Shown: piece after piece, positions 1 to 6,424 of the stretch | Layout of the letters: each line of letters starts with the position of its first letter | How positions within the stretch are numbered: the first letter of the stretch is position 1 | NCBI RefSeq assembly: GCF_905207245.1 | Contig: NZ_CAJLKP010000138.1 | Location: 1 to 8,212, forward strand | Reading direction: 5' to 3' | Origin: an uncultured Bacteroides sp. | Lineage (GTDB): Bacteria > Bacteroidota > Bacteroidia > Bacteroidales > Bacteroidaceae | Length of the DNA stretch: 8,212 nt | Made by a program: the position numbers and the translations under genes | The notes under the pieces: model-generated | What the model was told of the DNA's origin: nothing | The model's input: only the letters and a program-made list of their open reading frames with translations | The model's database searches: none

Positions 1-5
1 ATTAA

Positions 6-129
6 GTTACGAGCTACGAGCTACCAGTAACGAGTTGCTGCGCTGTACTCGTGGGTGAATAATTATTCGCGCCGGCTATCACACCGAAAGGCACTTGTCA
101 CTCGTAGCTTGTAGCTTGTCACTTATCGC
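6..129. repeat. Heptad-armed inverted repeat, copy A
   Basis: The left arm (6-36) is a 7-bp tandem repeat with units GTTACGA, GCTACGA, GCTACCA and GTAACGA. The right arm (95-129) has units TTGTCAC, TCGTAGC, TTGTAGC, TTGTCAC and TTATCGC, roughly the reverse complement of the left, so the two arms can form an imperfect stem. The sequence between them contains GCTGCGCT (37-44) and GGCTATCACAC (74-84), both also found (reverse-complemented) in the core of the repeat at 3680-3768. It also holds the 12-bp palindrome GAATAATTATTC (56-67). It looks like a non-coding interspersed element; the function is unknown. The left end may extend beyond the window. Confidence 0.7.
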
Positions 130-143
130 GCAAAGCGCGATAA
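123..143. other. Perfect 9-bp GC-rich stem-loop upstream of the TonB receptor gene
   Basis: TTATCGCGC, an AAA loop, then GCGCGATAA form a perfect 9-bp hairpin. It starts within the last heptad of the inverted repeat at 6-129 and ends 59 bp before the receptor start codon. No strong T-run follows immediately, so a role as terminator is uncertain; it could equally be a leader-RNA structure or the end of the repeat element. Confidence 0.55.
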
Positions 144-202
144 ATTATCATTTCTCTTTCTCTTTTATTATTTCAATTACATACCTTTTTGAGCGCAAAT
201 TA

Positions 203-2524
203 ATGAAAAAATATATACTTGTGCTGGTGCTTGCGATGGCTTGCATCAGCCTCTATGCTGTGAATCCTATAAAGGAAGGCAACATGATTTCCGGCCACGT
301 GATAGTGAAAGGAACCGAAGAGAACATACCTTATGCAACTATATTAATCAAAGAAAACGGTCAGGGAACAGTCTCTAATGAAGAAGGCCAGTTTGAATTC
401 CGCAAGCTTCCCGTCGGGAAATACACGCTTCGCGTATCGGCTGTAGGGTATAAAACACAAGAAAAAGAAGTCACTGTCAGCAAGGATTTCACTGCAGTTG
501 TACACTTCCCGATGGCAGAAGAGAGCTTCATGACCGATGAAGTCGTAGTGTCTGCCAACCGTAATGAGGTGAGCCGGAAAGAAGCTCCGGTAGTTGTAAA
601 CGTGATGAGTGCCAAGCTTTTTGAGATGGTGAACTCCACTGACCTTGCGAAGACACTGAATTATCAGTCCGGTCTGCGTGTAGAGAATAACTGCCAGAAC
701 TGTGGCTTCCCGCAGGTGCGCATCAATGGACTGGAAGGTCCGTATTCTCAGATTTTGATTAACAGCCGTCCTGTCATCAGCGCCCTAAGCGGTGTGTATG
801 GTCTGGAACAGATGCCTGTGAACATGATAGAGCGGGTAGAAGTGGTGCGTGGCGGTGGCTCTGCCTTGTTCGGAGCAAATGCAGTGGGCGGCACTATCAA
901 TATTATCACTAAAGATCCCATCAGTAACTCTTTTCAGGTATCGAGCATGCTCTCTTGCATGGACGGGCAGTCATGGGAACAATATATGGGCGGTAACGTC
1001 TCTCTGGTAGCAAAAGATAATTCCTATGGAATAGCCTTGTACGAAAGCTATCGTAACCGTAATCCTTACGACCGAGATGGTGATGGGTTCTCCGAACTTG
1101 GCAAACTGAATATGAATACTTTTGGCTTCCGTGCTTACTACCGTCCTACGCATTTCAGCCGTATCAATCTGGAGTATCACACCACCAATGAGTTTCGCCG
1201 TGGCGGCAATAAGTTTGACCTTCAGCCCCATGAGTCGGACATCACAGAGCAGACAAAACATATCATCAATAGTGGTGGTGCCAGCTACGACTTGTTCTGG
1301 CGTGAGTATAAGCATAAGATTTCTCTCTATGGTTCTCTGCAGCACACAGACAGAAACAGTTATTATGGTGCCCAGCAAGACATGAATGCCTATGGCAAGA
1401 CCGATGACCTGACCTGGGTTGCCGGTGGTATGTACGTCGGCAATATGAACAACTGTTTCTTTGCTCCGGCCACCTTCACCGGTGGACTGGAATACCAGAA
1501 TAACTCTTTGCACGACGTCATGACCGGTTATCATCGCGATATGAAACAAGATGTACGCATAGCCAGTGCCTTTGTTCAGAATGAATGGAAAATGCGTCAG
1601 CTTACCATGTTGGTTGGTGCCCGTCTGGATAAGCATAACCTGATTGATAAGTTGATTTTCAGTCCCCGTATCAACTTCCTCTATAAACCTACGGAGGATT
1701 TTCAGGCACGTCTGACGTACTCCACCGGTTTCCGTGCACCGCAAGCTTATGACGAGGATTTGCACGTGACGGCTGTAGGTGGTGAAGGTGTTCAGATTAA
1801 ACTGGCTGACAACCTGCGCGAAGAACGTTCCAACAGTTACAGTGGTTCTGTGGACTGGAGTACACACTTGGGACATTGGCAGGCAAACATCTTGCTGGAA
1901 GGTTTCTATACTGACCTGCGCCATGTATTTGTATTGGAAGACATCGGAAAAGATGAGAACGGAGATAAGATAAAAGAGCGTCGCAATGGTAGCGGTGCAC
2001 GTGTGTACGGTGTTAATCTGGATGCTAAAATCGCCCATGGCAAGGAAGCGCAGTTCCAGTTAGGTTTCACAGCACAACGTAGCCGCTATACGGAGGCGGA
2101 AGTATGGACGGAAGTAGATGATGAAGAACTGACTACCAAGCGTATGATGCGTACTCCGGATTACTACGGTTATTTCACTTTCTCCTCCGCACCGTTGAAT
2201 AACTTCGACTTCTCTTTGTCCGGCATCTACACCGGCAAGATGATTGTTCCCCACTACGCACCGGTAGATGCACCGGAAGGAGCTTTCTGCAACATTGAGA
2301 AAGACCGTATGGAGAATACCCCTGACTTCTTCGACCTCAATCTGAAACTCAATTATACGTTTGTTCTGCACGACCACATCAAGTTGCAACTCAATGCCGG
2401 TGTGCAGAACATATTCAACAGTTTCCAGAAAGACCTTGATAAAGGCGAGTTTCGTGATTCCGGTTACTTCTACGGACCGACACAACCGCGTACCTTCTTT
2501 ATCGGCTTCAAGATAAGTAATTGA
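203..2524 (+). CDS. TonB-dependent outer-membrane receptor
   Basis: This is a 773-residue outer-membrane transporter that should import a bound ligand using TonB-ExbBD energy. Residues 1-19 form a signal peptide (MKK, hydrophobic core, likely cleavage after SLYA). Residues about 28-104 resemble the carboxypeptidase-regulatory-like domain common in Bacteroidetes receptors. A TonB-box-like DEVVVSA follows at 112-118, then a plug domain (about 124-238) with the typical ERVEVVRGGGSALFGANA stretch, then the beta-barrel to the C-terminus. A CQNC motif (C164, C167) lies in the plug, and an acidic DRDGDG loop (290-295) resembles a calcium-binding loop. The frame stays open back to 95, but that extension lies in repeat DNA and would bury the signal peptide, so ATG at 203 is preferred. 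The family resembles COG4771 ferrienterochelin/colicin receptors; iron, heme or another metal complex is possible, but the ligand cannot be told. No SusD partner is adjacent. Confidence 0.93.
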   Translation: MKKYILVLVLAMACISLYAVNPIKEGNMISGHVIVKGTEENIPYATILIKENGQGTVSNEEGQFEFRKLPVGKYTLRVSAVGYKTQEKEVTVSKDFTAVVHFPMAEESFMTDEVVVSANRNEVSRKEAPVVVNVMSAKLFEMVNSTDLAKTLNYQSGLRVENNCQNCGFPQVRINGLEGPYSQILINSRPVISALSGVYGLEQMPVNMIERVEVVRGGGSALFGANAVGGTINIITKDPISNSFQVSSMLSCMDGQSWEQYMGGNVSLVAKDNSYGIALYESYRNRNPYDRDGDGFSELGKLNMNTFGFRAYYRPTHFSRINLEYHTTNEFRRGGNKFDLQPHESDITEQTKHIINSGGASYDLFWREYKHKISLYGSLQHTDRNSYYGAQQDMNAYGKTDDLTWVAGGMYVGNMNNCFFAPATFTGGLEYQNNSLHDVMTGYHRDMKQDVRIASAFVQNEWKMRQLTMLVGARLDKHNLIDKLIFSPRINFLYKPTEDFQARLTYSTGFRAPQAYDEDLHVTAVGGEGVQIKLADNLREERSNSYSGSVDWSTHLGHWQANILLEGFYTDLRHVFVLEDIGKDENGDKIKERRNGSGARVYGVNLDAKIAHGKEAQFQLGFTAQRSRYTEAEVWTEVDDEELTTKRMMRTPDYYGYFTFSSAPLNNFDFSLSGIYTGKMIVPHYAPVDAPEGAFCNIEKDRMENTPDFFDLNLKLNYTFVLHDHIKLQLNAGVQNIFNSFQKDLDKGEFRDSGYFYGPTQPRTFFIGFKISN

Positions 2525-2551
2525 GCATAATTGATTCATACTTTCTTTCAC

Positions 2552-2598
2552 TATAGTATCTGTCATGCTGAGCTTGTCGAAGGATGACAGATACTATA
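2552..2598. repeat. Long perfect hairpin with a CTTCGACAAGCTCAG-type loop; possible terminator
   Basis: A 15-bp perfect stem, TATAGTATCTGTCAT (2552-2566) with its complement at 2584-2598, encloses a 17-nt loop. The minus strand of the loop reads CCTTCGACAAGCTCAGC, a sequence I recall from intergenic repeats in many unrelated bacteria. The hairpin begins 27 bp after the receptor stop codon and could end its transcript, but there is no clear T-run after it, so it may act as a 3'-end stabiliser or simply be a repeat insertion. Confidence 0.7.
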
Positions 2599-2638
2599 AG
2601 TTTATTAGGGTGGTGTACTTAAGGTCTAAATTTAATAT

Positions 2639-2700
2639 TGCAAGGGCTTGTAATTTTATCGCAAGGGCTTATGAATTTGTTGCAAGAGCATATTTTCATA
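2639..2700 (+). repeat. Three degenerate 21-bp tandem direct repeats upstream of the AraC-family gene
   Basis: Units begin at 2639, 2660 and 2681, with heads TGCAAGGGCTT, CGCAAGGGCTT and TGCAAGAGCAT, each followed by an AT-rich stretch. The spacing is 21 bp throughout, two helical turns, so all three copies face the same side of the DNA. AraC-family proteins commonly bind direct repeats at about this spacing. The array lies roughly 95-137 bp upstream of the predicted start of the araC-like transcript, so an operator role is plausible but inferred. Confidence 0.7.
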
Positions 2701-2707
2701 AGCCCTT
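2663..2707. other. 13-bp inverted repeat overlapping the direct repeats
   Basis: AAGGGCTTATGAA (2663-2675) is the exact reverse complement of 2695-2707, with a 19-nt loop. The stem uses the second direct-repeat unit as its left arm. A T-rich tract (2724-2739) lies downstream but not directly adjacent. It could be a weak terminator of the upstream gene or a dyad operator; the sequence does not decide between these. Confidence 0.45.
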
Positions 2708-2774
2708 TCTTATGGTAAATGTTCCCTTTTTCTTTTTTTAGGATAATTCGGACGGTTTTCAGGGAAATATTGCT

Positions 2775-2782
2775 TATGTTTG
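2775..2782 (+). promoter_or_regulatory. Bacteroides-type -7 element of the AraC-family gene
   Basis: TATGTTTG matches TAnnTTTG exactly. The best -33 candidate is TTCG at 2747-2750 (one mismatch, 24-bp gap). Transcription would start near 2786, giving a leader of about 18 nt. The weak -33 would fit a promoter that needs an activator. Confidence 0.5.
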
Positions 2783-2803
2783 CCACAGAAATAAGAAAGG
2801 GAG

Positions 2804-3676
2804 ATGAAAAATATAAAGAACGTAGACATCGCAACTATTCGCCGCTTTCCGGCAATGGATTTTATAGGAAATGATTTTGCCATATTCGATAATATAGGAG
2901 ACATCCCTTTGTTCGGTTACCCTACGCGCCTGAATGCCTCTTGCTTGACGCTTTGCCTGAAAGGCCACTGCCGGATACGCATCAACCTGAAAGAACATGA
3001 ACTTACCGAAGGCGTTCTTGTGGTCACCCTGCCCGAACAGATTTTGCAGCAAGTGGAACGTTCGGACGATTTTACCGGTGTTTTCATTGTAGTTTCCGGG
3101 CAGTTCATTGATGATGTGCTCCCCACGGTGCAACAGTTGTTCCCTTTGTTCTTTATGATTAAAGAGCAACCTTGTGTTCGCCTCAAGCCGGAAGAAATGG
3201 AAGCCGTGCAAGAATACTACTCTTTCCTTCAGAAGAAAGTGAAATTGAAAGACAATCCTTTCCGCAAAGAAATAACGCAAGGGTTGATACTTTCTCTGTT
3301 TTATGAAATATATGGCATTTATCAGGGAAATGAACCGGCAGTGCGGAAGACGAAAACCCGGAAAGAAGATCTTTTTGAGCGTTTTATCCGTGCCATCTCC
3401 GAATCGTATAAAGTGGAACGCAGTGTTGCCTATTATGCCGACAAGATGTTCCTGACCGCCAAACATCTCTCTACCGCCGTGAAAGAAGTTAGCGGAAAGA
3501 CAGCCGGAGAGTGGATAGACAGCCTTGTCATTCTGGAAGCCAAAGCTTTGTTGAAGTCTTCCGAGATGAGTATTCAGGAAATATCCGATGAACTTCATTT
3601 TGCCAATCAATCTTTCTTTGGCAAATATTTCAAGCACCACACCGGAATGTCTCCGAAAGAATACCGCAAACAATAA
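2804..3676 (+). CDS. AraC-family transcriptional regulator
   Basis: This is a 290-residue cytoplasmic DNA-binding protein. The N-terminal part (about 20-115) looks like a cupin-type ligand-binding/dimerisation domain (for example CLKGHCRIRINLKEHELTEG, 51-70). Residues about 185-290 form the AraC double helix-turn-helix: first HTH around 207-228 (SVAYYADKMFLTAKHLSTAV), second around 255-280 (MSIQEISDELHFANQSFFGK), ending with the family signature FKHHTGMSPKEYRKQ. Length is normal for the family. ATG at 2804 follows a purine-rich AAGAAAGGGAG stretch, which is unusually Shine-Dalgarno-like for this organism but sits very close to the start. It is transcribed in the same direction as the TonB receptor (279-bp gap) and the creatininase-like gene (114-bp gap). 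Its targets are unknown; the 21-bp repeats just upstream suggest autoregulation or control of neighbours. Confidence 0.93.
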   Translation: MKNIKNVDIATIRRFPAMDFIGNDFAIFDNIGDIPLFGYPTRLNASCLTLCLKGHCRIRINLKEHELTEGVLVVTLPEQILQQVERSDDFTGVFIVVSGQFIDDVLPTVQQLFPLFFMIKEQPCVRLKPEEMEAVQEYYSFLQKKVKLKDNPFRKEITQGLILSLFYEIYGIYQGNEPAVRKTKTRKEDLFERFIRAISESYKVERSVAYYADKMFLTAKHLSTAVKEVSGKTAGEWIDSLVILEAKALLKSSEMSIQEISDELHFANQSFFGKYFKHHTGMSPKEYRKQ

Positions 3677-3679
3677 GCG

Positions 3680-3768
3680 TTAACTATTAATTATTAACTA
3701 TTAAATATTAATTTTGCAGTGTGATAGCGCAGCCTTAATACCTAATATTTAATAATTAATATTTGAAA
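3680..3768. repeat. Heptad-armed inverted repeat, copy B
   Basis: Left arm (3680-3714): heptads TTAACTA, TTAATTA, TTAACTA, TTAAATA, TTAATTT. Right arm (3734-3768): heptads CTTAATA, CCTAATA, TTTAATA, ATTAATA, TTTGAAA. The arms are imperfect reverse complements around a core (3715-3733) holding GTGTGATAGCGCAGC. It fills most of the gap between the AraC-family gene and the creatininase-like gene, starting 3 bp after the stop codon. It could act as terminator, attenuator or RNA stabiliser. Its right arm ends in AATATTTG (3758-3765), one mismatch from a -7 element, so it might supply part of the downstream promoter. Confidence 0.75.
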
Positions 3769-3790
3769 TATACCCCCAAATAAATAAAAC

Positions 3791-4552
3791 ATGGAAAAAA
3801 GAGAAATTGACCTTACTGTTTCCTGTTATGGAAAAGTGAAGGATGTGAAGTATGATGTTGTCATACTTCCTTGGGGTGCGACGGAGCCCCATAATCTGCA
3901 TCTTCCGTATCTCACTGATTGTATTTTGCCCCATGACATTGCTGTGGATGCCGCTACATTGGCGTTGGAGCGTTCCGGTGTCCGCTGCATGGTGATGCCG
4001 CCCGTAGGCTTTGGTGCACACAATCCCGGACAGCGTGAACTTCCTTTCTGTATACATACCCGTTACTCCACCCAACAGGCTATTCTGGAGGACATCGTCG
4101 CCTCCCTCTATGCCCAGGGAATGCGCAAACTGATTATTATCAGTGGACATGGCGGCAATAACTTCAAAGGTATGATACGTGACCTTGCCTTTGCCTATCC
4201 CGATTTCATGATTATTGCCTCTGACTGGTTCAGCCTTGTTCCCACAAAAGGCTATTTCGAGGCGGAGATAGACGACCATGCCGGTGAGCAGGAAACATCC
4301 GTAATGATGTATTATCACCCGGAACTGGTAAACCTGAATGAAGCGGGAGATGGAGATTCCAAGCCTTTTGCCATTCCTTCCCTGAACGAAAAGGTGGGAT
4401 GGGCACCGCGCCATTGGGATAAAGCTACTGTGGATAGTGGCGTAGGAAATCCCAAGAAAGCTTCGGCCGATAAAGGTGAGCGCTATGTGAAACCGGTGAT
4501 AGAGAAACTTGCCAGACTTTTTACAGAAGTAGGACAGAACGAACTCTATTAA
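3791..4552 (+). CDS. Creatininase-family metal-dependent amidohydrolase
   Basis: This 253-residue cytoplasmic enzyme belongs to the creatinine amidohydrolase/FAPy-deformylase family, which hydrolyses C-N amide bonds with a dinuclear metal centre. Metal-ligand motifs are visible: E32 and H34 in GATEPHNLHLP, D43 in YLTD, H120 in the SGHGGN loop, and the HAGEQETS motif (163-170) whose E168 (or E166) fits the last ligand. The classical first motif reads TEQHGPHLP; here TEPHNLHLP replaces Q-H-G, so the substrate may differ from creatinine. Length is normal. The start codon follows an AT-rich leader without a Shine-Dalgarno sequence, as usual in Bacteroides. It lies downstream of the AraC-family gene on the same strand, separated by an inverted repeat, so control by that regulator is possible but not shown. 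The substrate is unknown. Confidence 0.9.
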   Translation: MEKREIDLTVSCYGKVKDVKYDVVILPWGATEPHNLHLPYLTDCILPHDIAVDAATLALERSGVRCMVMPPVGFGAHNPGQRELPFCIHTRYSTQQAILEDIVASLYAQGMRKLIIISGHGGNNFKGMIRDLAFAYPDFMIIASDWFSLVPTKGYFEAEIDDHAGEQETSVMMYYHPELVNLNEAGDGDSKPFAIPSLNEKVGWAPRHWDKATVDSGVGNPKKASADKGERYVKPVIEKLARLFTEVGQNELY

Positions 4553-4564
4553 ATGAAATAAAAG

Positions 4565-4609
4565 CCGGGCGGTCTGGTCGGAAACTTCTTTCCTGATCGA
4601 ACCGCCCGG
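4565..4609. terminator. Bidirectional terminator between convergent genes
   Basis: CCGGGCGGT (4565-4573) pairs perfectly with ACCGCCCGG (4601-4609), and the interior can extend the stem through GGAAA/TTTCC. It lies between the creatininase-like stop codon and the stop codon of the minus-strand lipoprotein gene. On the minus strand the stem is followed by CTTTTATTTCATTT, a good T-rich tail; the plus-strand tail is poorer. Confidence 0.85.
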
Positions 4610-4632
4610 TTGCTTATACTGAGATGAAAAGC

Positions 4633-5040
4633 TTACTTATCTATTGACATCAGCCATTTACCATCTCTTTTCACCATCGATTGTGTACCCTCTTGCGTTT
4701 CTCCGTTTCCGTAGGTTTGTTTTATCTTCACGGTTGCTGTATTTCCATCCTCCGAAATTTCTTCCGACAGAATCTCTATGCTTTTCAGCCCGCCCATTTT
4801 TTCATATTCTTTGGAGACTTTATCCCTCATCATGGCAACGAGCCCGTCCTTTTGCTTTTTCAGCTCATCGCTTGTTACGTTTTCACCTAAAGCAATGCCG
4901 TCTACAAACTTCTCATAGTTACCTTTGATAAGATCGTTGCAATACTTCTTCATCGAATCTCCCGGACCACTTGAAGAGGAGCAAGCTGCCATCACAAACA
5001 TAGTCATCACCATCAGACTAAAATAAAATACTTTTTTCAT
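4633..5040 (-). CDS. DUF4878-like lipoprotein
   Basis: A small 135-residue lipoprotein. The signal peptide ends in a lipobox (VMAAC) with lipidated Cys20, followed by a serine-rich linker. The remainder (about 27-135) resembles the DUF4878 family, a small NTF2-like alpha+beta fold: an N-terminal helix pair (SMKKYCNDLIKGNYEKFVDG), a lysine-rich helix, then strands such as TATVKIKQTYGN and the closing KRDGKWLMSIDK. The molecular function of this family is unknown. It should face the periplasm. Its start lies 30 bp after the stop of the NlpC/P60-like lipoprotein gene on the same strand, so the two are probably cotranscribed; a bidirectional terminator follows. Confidence 0.85.
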   Translation of the reverse strand: MKKVFYFSLMVMTMFVMAACSSSSGPGDSMKKYCNDLIKGNYEKFVDGIALGENVTSDELKKQKDGLVAMMRDKVSKEYEKMGGLKSIEILSEEISEDGNTATVKIKQTYGNGETQEGTQSMVKRDGKWLMSIDK

Positions 5041-5070
5041 ACGCTTTTTTTTAAAGTGATTAATGTGTAC

Positions 5071-5703
5071 TTAAAAATAGTATATCAAACAGAGGCGCTT
5101 GCTCTGTGCAATATCATTAGGTAGGAGATAATCTCCTCTGAATCCGGGGATATTCACGTGGCTGATACGTCCTTCGGACAAATCTATTCCTTCCTTCTTG
5201 TACACGAAGTCGATAAACTCCGTGCAATACATTTGGGTAGTATCTGTCAGGTCATAATCATGGTCGAATAGCACACGCGCATTGTAAAGGTGTTCGGCAT
5301 GAACTGCCGCCCGGCATGCAGCTATGGAATCCTCCTGCACACGCATAATTGCTCCGTTAACGACTTTTCTCTTCTTGAAAAATGTCTCTATGGGTTCCAT
5401 CTTTACACGGTCGGGGTCATCCTTGAAGTCCGGTTCACCGGGCACGGCATGTATCACGTACCATTTCCCTTTCTGCTTCTTGAGGATGCCGGTGTGCGAA
5501 TAATTTCCTTCCCGGTCTGCTGCCAATACCACTCTGCTGGCAATTCCTGTTCCTCTTCTGAAAGCAATGTCTCCATCCCGGAACAATGCTTGCGGCAGTT
5601 GCACCGATGGCGTTTCTTTGTCAGAACTTGCCTGGCATCCGGCCAGTGTAAGTGCCAATATCAACATTATTTTCAGTAGCAATACGTGTGTCTTCCTCTC
5701 CAT
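5071..5703 (-). CDS. YiiX/YebB-like NlpC/P60-family cysteine hydrolase lipoprotein
   Basis: A 210-residue predicted lipoprotein. The signal peptide has a strong lipobox (LAGC, lipidated Cys23). The remainder matches the YiiX/YebB-like permuted NlpC/P60 family of papain-like hydrolases: the RDGDIAFRRGTG opening (about 42-53), catalytic-type histidine H70 in NYSHTGIL, and nucleophile-type C160 in MYCTEFIDFVY. In this order His precedes Cys, as expected for the permuted branch. Relatives act on amide or thioester bonds in peptidoglycan or lipids; the substrate here is unknown. The frame opens one codon earlier with TTG, but ATG at 5703 is the likely start. It lies 64 bp downstream of the Crp/Fnr gene on the same strand and 30 bp upstream of another lipoprotein gene. 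Confidence 0.87.
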   Translation of the reverse strand: MERKTHVLLLKIMLILALTLAGCQASSDKETPSVQLPQALFRDGDIAFRRGTGIASRVVLAADREGNYSHTGILKKQKGKWYVIHAVPGEPDFKDDPDRVKMEPIETFFKKRKVVNGAIMRVQEDSIAACRAAVHAEHLYNARVLFDHDYDLTDTTQMYCTEFIDFVYKKEGIDLSEGRISHVNIPGFRGDYLLPNDIAQSKRLCLIYYF

Positions 5704-5708
5704 CAATA

Positions 5709-5716
5709 CAAATATA
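5709..5716 (-). promoter_or_regulatory. Possible -7 element of the lipoprotein pair
   Basis: On the minus strand TATATTTG matches TAnnTTTG. It lies so close to the start codon that the transcript would be nearly leaderless, and no TTTG is found at the -33 position. It may be a chance match in AT-rich DNA. Confidence 0.25.
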
Positions 5717-5767
5717 TAACTTTATTTGCACTGTTACATGTATTTTAAGTGTTTTTCATCGCATTTT

Positions 5768-6352
5768 CTACAATATCCCTGCGCGTACGCGGCTGAGGGT
5801 TTCGGGTGTCATCAGCAAATAAGATGCGATATGTGACAATGGCGCCCGCTTGATGACTTCCGGGTGGGTGTGCATCAGCATATTGTAGCGTTCGCGTGCT
5901 GTTTCAAACCGCCAGGAGTCAGCCTTTACCTGGGATACAATGAGCGAATACTCCAGTATCTTGCGATAGAACATATTGATTTCCCAGGAGATTTCAGTTA
6001 AGTTCATGAACTTGTCGTAGGGGAGAAGGTAGACTGTGCAAGGTTCCAGTGCCTCTGCCATCAGGCGGGTAGGTTCTTGCTTCAGGGTGCTCTCTATACA
6101 GATAATGATGCAACCTTCGTAGGAAAAGTGTTCGGTGACATCCTTGCCGTTTTTGTAATAGAACTGACGCATCATGCCTTTGCCCACAAAGGCTATATGA
6201 TGACAGACTTGTCCTTCTTTGAATAAGAGTTCACCCTTTTCCAGCTCTTTGCGGACCAGAATTTCTTCTATCAGTTTTCTGCCTTCAGGTGCCATGCCCG
6301 GATAACGGGAGTTCACAGTAGCATTGACTGTCTCTCTTAATAGTATATCCAT
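5768..6352 (-). CDS. Crp/Fnr-family transcriptional regulator
   Basis: A 194-residue cytoplasmic regulator. Residues about 22-120 form a cyclic-nucleotide-binding-like beta-barrel (KGELLFKEGQ at 39-48, HHIAFVGKGMMRQFY at 51-65), then a dimerisation helix (about 120-145) and a C-terminal helix-turn-helix. The recognition helix reads TPETLSRVR (182-190), with the E-x-x-S-R pattern that in FNR contacts TTGAT half-sites, unlike the R-E-x-x-x-R pattern of CRP. The FNR cysteine cluster for an iron-sulfur centre is not seen, and the cAMP-binding signature is not intact, so the signal is unknown. The protein ends shortly after the recognition helix, as in many Bacteroidetes members. The frame is open to a TTG at 6391, but that lies in the -7 element, so ATG at 6352 is chosen. 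It is 72 bp downstream of the MATE gene on the same strand and has its own promoter. Confidence 0.92.
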   Translation of the reverse strand: MDILLRETVNATVNSRYPGMAPEGRKLIEEILVRKELEKGELLFKEGQVCHHIAFVGKGMMRQFYYKNGKDVTEHFSYEGCIIICIESTLKQEPTRLMAEALEPCTVYLLPYDKFMNLTEISWEINMFYRKILEYSLIVSQVKADSWRFETARERYNMLMHTHPEVIKRAPLSHIASYLLMTPETLSRVRAGIL

Positions 6353-6388
6353 AATTGTTCGCTGGTATTTGTAACTCGTTTCCGGGCA

Positions 6389-6419
6389 CAAAGGTATAAA
6401 AGATTTGATTTAAATCAAA
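6389..6419 (-). promoter_or_regulatory. Consensus promoter of the Crp/Fnr gene with embedded FNR-type palindrome
   Basis: On the minus strand TTTG (6419-6416), a 19-bp spacer and TACCTTTG (6396-6389) match the Bacteroides consensus exactly. Transcription should start near 6385, leaving a leader of about 33 nt. The 16-bp perfect palindrome TTTGATTTAAATCAAA (6404-6419) covers the -33 element and much of the spacer; its inner part TTGAT-TTAA-ATCAA (6405-6418) is the textbook FNR box. Binding here, centred near -26, should block the polymerase, which suggests repression, most simply by the gene's own product. Confidence 0.85.
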
Positions 6420-6424
6420 AGTTA

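Noticed and set aside
6..129. CRISPR array
   Set aside because: The repeated units are 7 bp, contiguous and arranged as inverted arms, without unique spacers or nearby cas genes.
95..202. 36-residue N-terminal extension of the TonB receptor
   Set aside because: It is encoded by the heptad repeat and hairpin and would place the signal peptide internally.
971..2038. Long minus-strand open frame (355 codons) inside the TonB receptor gene
   Set aside because: It is antisense to a well-supported gene and has no recognisable domain; long antisense frames are common opposite such genes.
2619..2834. Small minus-strand frame (71 codons) across the 21-bp repeats
   Set aside because: The predicted peptide simply repeats the tandem repeat (ISPCDKI, TSPCNIK), and 21 bp is a multiple of three, so the frame stays open by periodicity.
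2774..3673. Minus-strand open frame (299 codons) opposite the AraC-family gene
   Set aside because: It mirrors nearly the whole length of a clear AraC gene, is rich in Phe and His as expected for an antisense reading, and shows no family motifs.
3749..4414. Minus-strand open frame opposite the creatininase-like gene
   Set aside because: Antisense shadow of a gene with intact catalytic motifs; its end runs into repeat DNA.
6353..6391. TTG-initiated N-terminal extension of the Crp/Fnr protein
   Set aside because: The TTG lies within the -7 element, so it could not be in the transcript from the consensus promoter.
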